Shown: positions 1 through 4,411 of the stretch, piece after piece
How positions within the stretch are numbered: position 1 is the first letter of the stretch
Layout: the number at the start of each line of letters is the position of its first letter
DNA from: DATJZH01 sp035499215
GTDB taxonomy: Bacteria; Actinomycetota; Actinomycetes; Streptosporangiales; Streptosporangiaceae
DNA: 9,258 nt
NCBI GenBank assembly: GCA_035499215.1
Contig: DATJZH010000169.1
Span: forward strand, 1-9,258
Direction of reading: 5' to 3'
Notes under the pieces: model-generated
Database searches by the model: none
What the model was told of the DNA's origin: nothing
Seen by the model: only the letters and a program-made list of their open reading frames with translations
Made by a program: the position numbers and the translations under genes

Positions 1-1531
1 ACACCCCCCGCGGGGCGGCCTTGGTGATGGCTTCCCACGTCTGCTGCTTCACGGTCGGCGAGCCTTGCCCGTCCATGTGAATGACGATCGCGAGATCGTC
101 GTGACGGACATCGAGCCGTCGTTCACCGCGGATCATCGACAACCTGAACTGGTGCAGCACAAGAAGTTTCTGGGGCAGGTGGTAGTGCCCGGTGAGGTCG
201 GCCAGCCAGCTGATGACGCTATTGACCTCGGTTATCCCGACACTGCCGATCTGGTGCAGCGGCAACTGGCCCGGCTGCAGCTTCCACTCCGGGTCCAGAG
301 CCAGCCCGACATTGGGCAGCTTCAGCAGCTGTTCGTATCTCTTGGCCTGGCTGAGCAGATTGGCGCGTCCGGGCTGCAGGTCCAGGACGACGTACATCCC
401 GGCCGCCGTCGCCCGCTTGACCCAAGGGCGCAGGGAGGCCACGGTGGACGCGTAGGAATAGCTGCGGTTCTTCCCTGGTGCTCCCTGGGCGACGGTGGCA
501 ATGATCTCCATGGCGGGAACCACCGGTACGCTGCTCAGCGCCCGGTACGGCGCGGCAGCCTCCCTGGCCCGCACGATGCTGGCGTGCAGATTCTGCTGAC
601 CCAGAGCACCGAGGGCGGCAGCCCCCGGATGACCGTACAGTGCAACCAGCCGGTGCATGGGGAAGACGATCTGGCCGCCGCCTGGCAGCTGCACTCCGGT
701 TACCGCAACGGCGACCCGCGATGCCAGCCGGTCCACCGGTCCGAAGCCGGCACCGATGGCGAGCACGTGCGTCGGCCCGGCGGCCGCGAGCGCGGCGATG
801 GCGGCCGGGTCGGCCCGCGGGTCGAACCCGCGGACGGTGACCACCTGCGCACCCGCCATCCTGGCAGTGGCGCTCGCCGCGATTGTCGCTGGGCTTGAGT
901 CCCCCCTGTGGACGAGTATCACCACATGCCGCAGGGGCGCGGGCGCGCCGATCGCGGGCAGCATGGCCGGGTCGGTCACCACGCGGATCCCGGGCATCCG
1001 CGCCGAGAGCTCATTCCGCGCCATCCCGACCGCGAGTACGGCGCGCGGATGCAGGGCGCTGATCTCCGCCCGCAGTACAACGCTTACCGGGGTTGCCGTG
1101 CCCCCGGTTTGCTCGGATTCCGGCCCGGATTCCGGCCCGGATGCTGTCTCGGCGGCGGTACGGGCGCCCGTGCCCGCCTCGGCTCCGGCCGCGGGTGTGC
1201 TGCCAGCCCCCGCGCCGGATCGGGCAGAGGTGAGCAGCAGTGGCGCATGTGCCTGCTCGGCTCGGGTGGCCGCGGTCGCCAGATCTGCAGGGCGGTTCGC
1301 ATTGGCGACTACGACAGCGGGTGCAAAGGCGAGCAGCTTCTGTGCCATGCCCTCGGCGATCACATCGGATGCGCTGCCGGTCAACACCGACGTCGAGGCC
1401 GCAGGCCAGCGGGTACGTGGCATGAGGTGGACATATGCCCGCTCTGACGGAGGGACAGCGTCCGCGCAGGAAGTTGTGCCGGCAGCCGCTGCTGACAGCA
1501 CCACCAGCATCGTTAACGCCAGGCGTGGCAT
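1..1531 (-). CDS. Secreted (possible lipoprotein) protein with CWB2-like N-terminal half, C-terminus off the window
   Basis: This minus-strand reading frame is open from about 1588 to the left edge, so the stop lies outside the window. From the ATG at 1531 the protein begins MPRLALTMLVVLSAAAAG, a short basic n-region plus hydrophobic core, followed by TTSC (Cys22), a weak lipobox. In-frame ATGs at 1564 and 1588 would add 11 or 19 residues. I chose 1531 because it gives a normal signal peptide and has GGTGGAG upstream, although the spacing is long. Residues about 30-170 resemble degenerate cell-wall-binding repeat 2 units (VVVANANRPADLATAA, APLLLTS, LHPRAVLAVG). They are interrupted by an Ala/Gly/Glu-rich linker at about 103-148. 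The second half has barrel-like strands (VVPAMEIIA, YVVLDLQPG, VGLALDPEW) and a GHPG motif, as in uncharacterised secreted actinobacterial proteins. A TTA leucine codon lies at 1514-1516, residue 6. The function is unknown; I infer an extracellular, envelope-associated role. Confidence 0.8.
   Translation of the reverse strand, partial: MPRLALTMLVVLSAAAAGTTSCADAVPPSERAYVHLMPRTRWPAASTSVLTGSASDVIAEGMAQKLLAFAPAVVVANANRPADLATAATRAEQAHAPLLLTSARSGAGAGSTPAAGAEAGTGARTAAETASGPESGPESEQTGGTATPVSVVLRAEISALHPRAVLAVGMARNELSARMPGIRVVTDPAMLPAIGAPAPLRHVVILVHRGDSSPATIAASATARMAGAQVVTVRGFDPRADPAAIAALAAAGPTHVLAIGAGFGPVDRLASRVAVAVTGVQLPGGGQIVFPMHRLVALYGHPGAAALGALGQQNLHASIVRAREAAAPYRALSSVPVVPAMEIIATVAQGAPGKNRSYSYASTVASLRPWVKRATAAGMYVVLDLQPGRANLLSQAKRYEQLLKLPNVGLALDPEWKLQPGQLPLHQIGSVGITEVNSVISWLADLTGHYHLPQKLLVLHQFRLSMIRGERRLDVRHDDLAIVIHMDGQGSPTVKQQTWEAITKAAPRGV
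1114..1142 (-). repeat. 12-base tandem repeat in the linker of the secreted protein
   Basis: The plus-strand unit CGGATTCCGGCC occurs at 1114-1125 and 1126-1137, followed by the first five bases of a third copy. On the coding strand it encodes GPES twice, in the low-complexity linker. The unit is a multiple of three bases, so changes in copy number would keep the frame and only alter linker length. Confidence 0.75.
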
Positions 1532-1645
1532 CGGGGTGCGCGCTCCACCGGCCCACGGACGCATAATGCGGGCGCCGTGCAGCACCATTGCAGCCCCATT
1601 CGTCCCCAGGCGGCGCCCCCGCCACAGGGTGGCAGGGATCTGTCT

Positions 1646-1657
1646 GTCTCCGGAGAC
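1646..1657. promoter_or_regulatory. 12-bp perfect palindrome upstream of the secreted-protein gene
   Basis: GTCTCCGGAGAC is a perfect palindrome lying 58 to 126 bases upstream of the possible starts of the leftward secreted-protein gene. It sits in the 285-base gap between that gene and the sigma-operon end (1532-1816). The position would suit an operator for a dimeric regulator. No convincing -35/-10 pair was found beside it, so the role is inferred from symmetry and location only. Confidence 0.3.
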
Positions 1658-1716
1658 GCTACGCGGTCCTTTCCGGTTGTATCGGCCGCCACGCGGGAGA
1701 CCTGCTTTCCGGGCGC

Positions 1717-1743
1717 GAGGACGCCGAGGACGTCGAGGACGAT
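1717..1743. repeat. Three 9-base tandem units in the gap before the secreted-protein gene
   Basis: GAGGACG followed by two variable bases is repeated at 1717, 1726 and 1735 on the plus strand. On the minus strand the repeat reads as VLD-VLG-VLA in an open, G/C-third-position-rich frame running from about 1800 to 1535 that has no ATG or GTG near its upstream end. It may be a decayed coding fragment or chance; no gene is called here. Confidence 0.4.
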
Positions 1744-1816
1744 GTCAGCCAGATCAGAAGTGGCGGCTAGGTAGGACGCTCCGGGCGCGCTCGGGTTTCG
1801 CTTAGCCAGGATCTGA

Positions 1817-2272
1817 TCAGAGGGTGATCCATCCGGTCAGGACATCGGAATCGTCTGTGGTGTGGCAGTGCAGGCGGAACGGGTTATCCGGGATGGGGCG
1901 GATGGCGAAGCAGCCGACCTCGTCCACCTGGATTGTGGTGATCGGGCCCGTGCGGGTCTGGATCTCGATCGTTCCTTCCTGGGTCGGAATGACCTGGCCG
2001 AGCATCGAATCCTCGTTGACCTCGAGTTCGACGGTCAGGTGCGCCGAGGTGAAGGTGAGGGCGCGGATCGAAGCCGGCTCGGACCGCATGCTCGGCACGC
2101 CGGTGTGCTCGTTGGTGGAGTCATAAGTGAGTTGCGCAAGTTCGGCGTCGATGTTGTGCCACGCGTACGCGTTCTTGCCGAGCTCGACGAACTCAGGCGG
2201 GACCGCCTGGCGGGCGCCCAGCGACTCCTTCAGCGCCGCCAGGAGCTGTTCGTCGTCCCAGATGTCAGGCAC
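1817..2272 (-). CDS. Small soluble protein (151 aa) coupled to the sigma factor
   Basis: The start is the GTG at 2272, because GGAGGT at 2285-2280 sits 7 bases before it. The start overlaps the TGA of the sigma gene (2267-2265) by 8 bases, a typical translational-coupling arrangement. Longer starts at 2335 or 2389 would overlap the sigma gene much further and add a low-complexity N-terminus. The protein begins MPDIWDDEQLLAALKE. Residues about 6-50 look helical (LLAALKESL, DAELAQLTYDS) and residues about 68-151 look beta-rich and end in LTGWITL. There is no signal peptide or membrane segment, so it should be cytoplasmic. I do not recognise a named family. The pairing suggests a partner or regulator of the sigma factor, possibly anti-sigma-like, but this is inference. 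Confidence 0.85.
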   Translation of the reverse strand: MPDIWDDEQLLAALKESLGARQAVPPEFVELGKNAYAWHNIDAELAQLTYDSTNEHTGVPSMRSEPASIRALTFTSAHLTVELEVNEDSMLGQVIPTQEGTIEIQTRTGPITTIQVDEVGCFAIRPIPDNPFRLHCHTTDDSDVLTGWITL

Positions 2273-2897
2273 GCCGTGCACCTCCGGTTCCGTTTGCGCT
2301 GGCGCCGTTGACTGCGTCGTCGCTGCTCTCGGCATAACTGAAAGCAGCAAGGCGCGGGGAGCGGCGCAGCCTGTCGAGGCAGCGTGCACGCTGCGGGCCG
2401 ATGCTTCCGACGGGTATCGGCAGGGTAGCGCTGATCTCCGCGTAGGAAACGGGGGGATCTTCGATCAGCATTGACAGCAGCCGCCGGCACCGCGGCGGAA
2501 GCCCGGCGAACGCCGCGGCAAGCGCGGCATTCAGCTCCGCCCTGAGGATCTCCTGTTCGATCATCATAGCGGGCTGATCTCGTGACATCTGGCTTTCCAC
2601 CGGCGATCCGAAGCTGTCATACCTGCTAGCTGCCCGCACGACGCGAAGGCATTCCCGTTGCGTGGTAGTGACCAGCCATCCGGGTAGCGCGGCCGGCTGC
2701 CGGAGGTTCCCGAGCTGCTCGACCAGAAGCAGCCACACGGTCTGGGCGACGTCGTCGATGTCGGGCCGGCTTAGCTGGTAGCGGGTGCAGATGGACCATA
2801 CCAGCGGGGCATATCGGTCGACGAGCTCGTTCCAGGCGTGCTGATCGCCGTCGCGGGCGCGGGCGACTAGGGCGATGACTGCCGGATCGTCACGCAT
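2265..2897 (-). CDS. ECF-type sigma-70 family RNA polymerase sigma factor (210 aa)
   Basis: The protein directs RNA polymerase to a set of promoters. Residues about 8-90 form sigma region 2: DGDQHAWNELVDRYAPLVW, then a DIDDVAQTVWLLLVEQL segment for core binding and -10 recognition, and GWLVTTTQRECLRVVR. Residues about 114-180 form region 4: LAAAFAGLPPRCRRLL, then a helix-turn-helix around YAEISATLPIPVGSIGPQR that contacts the -35 element. Regions 1 and 3 are absent, as in ECF factors. I chose the ATG at 2897 (MRDDPAVIALV) because it begins just before the conserved domain. An upstream ATG at 2939 would add 14 unconvincing residues. The Shine-Dalgarno is weak, so translation may depend on the upstream peptidase gene 52 bases away. 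The last 30 residues (SYAESSDDAVNG) look disordered. The target promoters are unknown. Confidence 0.93.
   Translation of the reverse strand: MRDDPAVIALVARARDGDQHAWNELVDRYAPLVWSICTRYQLSRPDIDDVAQTVWLLLVEQLGNLRQPAALPGWLVTTTQRECLRVVRAASRYDSFGSPVESQMSRDQPAMMIEQEILRAELNAALAAAFAGLPPRCRRLLSMLIEDPPVSYAEISATLPIPVGSIGPQRARCLDRLRRSPRLAAFSYAESSDDAVNGASANGTGGARRA
2280..2285 (-). promoter_or_regulatory. Ribosome binding site that decides the small-protein start
   Basis: GGAGGT on the minus strand lies 7 bases upstream of the GTG at 2272. It sits inside the 3' end of the sigma gene and supports the 8-base overlap start over longer alternatives. Confidence 0.75.
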
Positions 2898-2949
2898 GGG
2901 GGTTCTTTGCCGCCAATCTGCTGCAGGCCATGCACGCATGCTCGAGCCG

Positions 2950-4245
2950 TCACGGCTTGTTGGGCAAGATGCCGCAGCCGGGTTCGCCCGGATCGGGATT
3001 CAGCAGTTCCTCCAGCGCTTGCCGGGCCGATCGGCGCCCCGGCACGGTGCGAGCCGCGATCGCGCCGCTGACGACGCCGGCGGCGAAAGAGCATCCTTCC
3101 CAGCTGGCGGCTCCGTTGAACGCCACGCGGTTCTCGTGCTGCACCTTGCCGTCGCTGTCCTTGTGCTCGATGATGACGTCGCCCTGCACGTATGCTCCGG
3201 TAAGCCCGACGCCGGGTGCCAGCAAGTCAATCCAGGGCGCGGGATACGGAGTGAACGAAGCACGCTTTCCGTCTTGATCAAGTGCGCCGACCCCGACGAC
3301 GTCCGCGAGTGCGGCAGGATACGACGCCGAGTTCGGTTTGATGCCGTTGCGCACCATCTTAGGCGTAAGCTCCTTGGCGTCGCCATTGTTTCCTGCCGCT
3401 GCCACGACCACGGTCTCAGAGCTGAACCGCTTAACCGCGGTCTCGAAGAGCATCGGCGCGGTATTGTCGTCAGCAAAGAATTCCCCGAGGGACAGGTTCA
3501 CGACATCCAGCCCGAGCTGGGCGAGTTCGGCCATCGCGATGGCAGCATCCCAGGCCGAACCGTCGCCCTGGCTGTTCAGTACGTGACGGACGCGGATCTC
3601 CGCGGCCGGCGCCTCCATCAGGATGCGCGACGTGACGAACGCGCAATGCCCGTCGAGCACCGTGTAAGTGTCCTGGTCGGCCTTGAGGAGGTCGCCGGGG
3701 CCGGCGATGTAGCTGCCGGTCAGCTGCTCGGTCGGGAACACGCGGGTGTCGAGTACTCCGACCCGGACGCCGCGGCCCAGCCGGAAGTTCCGGTCCTGCC
3801 AGCAGCCGAGCTGCCCGAGGTTAGCCTTGACGGGCCTCGGGGCGCCGTCGCCGCCGCTGAGATGGGGATAGCCCTCGACCGGGGATGGCCGTTGATTCTT
3901 GCCGATCGGCACTTCCCAGCCCGGGTAGTCCCTGGCGAACGTGAGCCGGATGCCCTCGAGCAGGAGATCGAGGCCAGCGAGGGCATGCCCGCTGAGGCCT
4001 TCCCGCACTTTCTCGAAGCGCGCGAGCTCGGGCCCGAAGCTGGGGTCATGCAGGAGTGTGCGGACGGCCGCGTCAACGTCCGCCAGGTCGCGCACGCGAG
4101 CCAGGCCCAGGCCCGCGCTGCGGTCCGTCCGTCCCACGCTCACTCCCAGGCCCGCTAGCGTGCTGGTCACAAGCTCCAGATCGGGCAGGGCGACGACGAG
4201 CTGGTCGCTGTGATATCGCTCGACCCGGCCTTGTGCGATGTGCAT
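2950..4245 (-). CDS. Cytosolic S8 (subtilisin-like) serine peptidase (431 aa)
   Basis: This is a subtilase with the full catalytic set: Asp166 in VGVLDT, His200 in DGHCAFV, oxyanion Asn286 in AAAGNNG and Ser386 in EGCSFAAG. The usual GHGT and GTSMA motifs are altered to GHCAF and GCSFA, which places cysteines at 201 and 385 next to the nucleophilic His and Ser. There is no signal peptide or membrane helix, so it should act inside the cell, unlike most subtilisins. Residues 1 to about 140 are a separate N-terminal region that could be an inhibitory prodomain or a partner-binding part. The ATG at 4245 is preceded by GGAGG with a 6-base spacer. The gene is first in a leftward run with the sigma factor (52 bases downstream) and the small protein, and is divergent from the TPR-CHAT gene. 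I infer processing of a regulator in that module; the substrate is unknown. Confidence 0.95.
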   Translation of the reverse strand: MHIAQGRVERYHSDQLVVALPDLELVTSTLAGLGVSVGRTDRSAGLGLARVRDLADVDAAVRTLLHDPSFGPELARFEKVREGLSGHALAGLDLLLEGIRLTFARDYPGWEVPIGKNQRPSPVEGYPHLSGGDGAPRPVKANLGQLGCWQDRNFRLGRGVRVGVLDTRVFPTEQLTGSYIAGPGDLLKADQDTYTVLDGHCAFVTSRILMEAPAAEIRVRHVLNSQGDGSAWDAAIAMAELAQLGLDVVNLSLGEFFADDNTAPMLFETAVKRFSSETVVVAAAGNNGDAKELTPKMVRNGIKPNSASYPAALADVVGVGALDQDGKRASFTPYPAPWIDLLAPGVGLTGAYVQGDVIIEHKDSDGKVQHENRVAFNGAASWEGCSFAAGVVSGAIAARTVPGRRSARQALEELLNPDPGEPGCGILPNKP

Positions 4246-4271
4246 GTGTTCCCTCCGGGGTGTGTTCCTCC
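4246..4271 (-). promoter_or_regulatory. Duplicated Shine-Dalgarno segment before the S8 peptidase
   Basis: On the minus strand GGAGGAACAC (4271-4262) is followed after five bases by GGAGGGAACAC (4256-4246), which ends directly at the ATG. The second copy is the functional ribosome binding site by spacing. The first looks like a local duplication. Confidence 0.65.
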
Positions 4272-4326
4272 TGCGGTCGGGTTGGCGCAGACCGTGCGGC
4301 AGGCTTACCGCAACCCTCAGAGATCC

Positions 4327-4373
4327 GGAGGTGGCTTTCGGCTATCTGATACATAAAAGCCGGGGAAACCTCC
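4327..4373. promoter_or_regulatory. Bulged 12-bp inverted repeat in the divergent control region
   Basis: The left arm GGAGGTGGCTTT (4327-4338) pairs with AAAGCC (4356-4361) and ACCTCC (4368-4373), with a 6-base bulge GGGGAA and a 17-base loop. The right end abuts the TTGACG box of the TPR-CHAT promoter. As DNA it could be an operator for the divergent pair. As RNA it would fold in the leader of the peptidase transcript if that starts upstream of 4373. The structure is seen in the sequence; the function is inferred. Confidence 0.45.
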
Positions 4374-4411
4374 TTGACGATGTTGCGCGGTGCCGTGCAT
4401 AGAATCGGCTG
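4374..4411 (+). promoter_or_regulatory. Candidate leaderless promoter of the TPR-CHAT gene
   Basis: TTGACG (4374-4379) and TAGAAT (4400-4405) form a -35/-10 pair with a 20-base spacer, longer than ideal. The GTG at 4411 begins six bases after the -10 box, where transcription should start, and no Shine-Dalgarno precedes any candidate start. Leaderless mRNAs of this form are common in actinobacteria. Confidence 0.45.

Noticed and set aside
1011..1625. Minus-strand open frame of 204 residues
   Set aside because: It overlaps the real minus frame in another phase and its translation is Cys/Arg/His-rich without motifs.
65..1805. Long plus-strand open frames at 65-898 and 657-1805
   Set aside because: They lie opposite the secreted-protein gene. 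Their translations are Arg/Gly/Pro-rich and lack domains, while the minus strand gives a signal peptide and recognisable protein texture.
2875..4158. Plus-strand open frame of 427 residues
   Set aside because: It is antisense to the S8 peptidase, whose frame carries all catalytic motifs; this is a GC-rich shadow.
4073..4354. Short minus-strand frame starting at ATG 4354 after AAGGAGGT, overlapping the S8 start
   Set aside because: The Shine-Dalgarno spacing of 13 bases is long, the product is Arg/Pro-rich, and it runs out of frame through the peptidase gene. The ribosome-site-like sequence is better explained as an arm of the inverted repeat.
4362..4390. GGAAACC at 4364 as an ECF-type -35 box for autoregulation
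   Set aside because: No matching -10 such as CGTC or GTT at 16-17 bases was found downstream, and no second copy was found upstream of the other genes.
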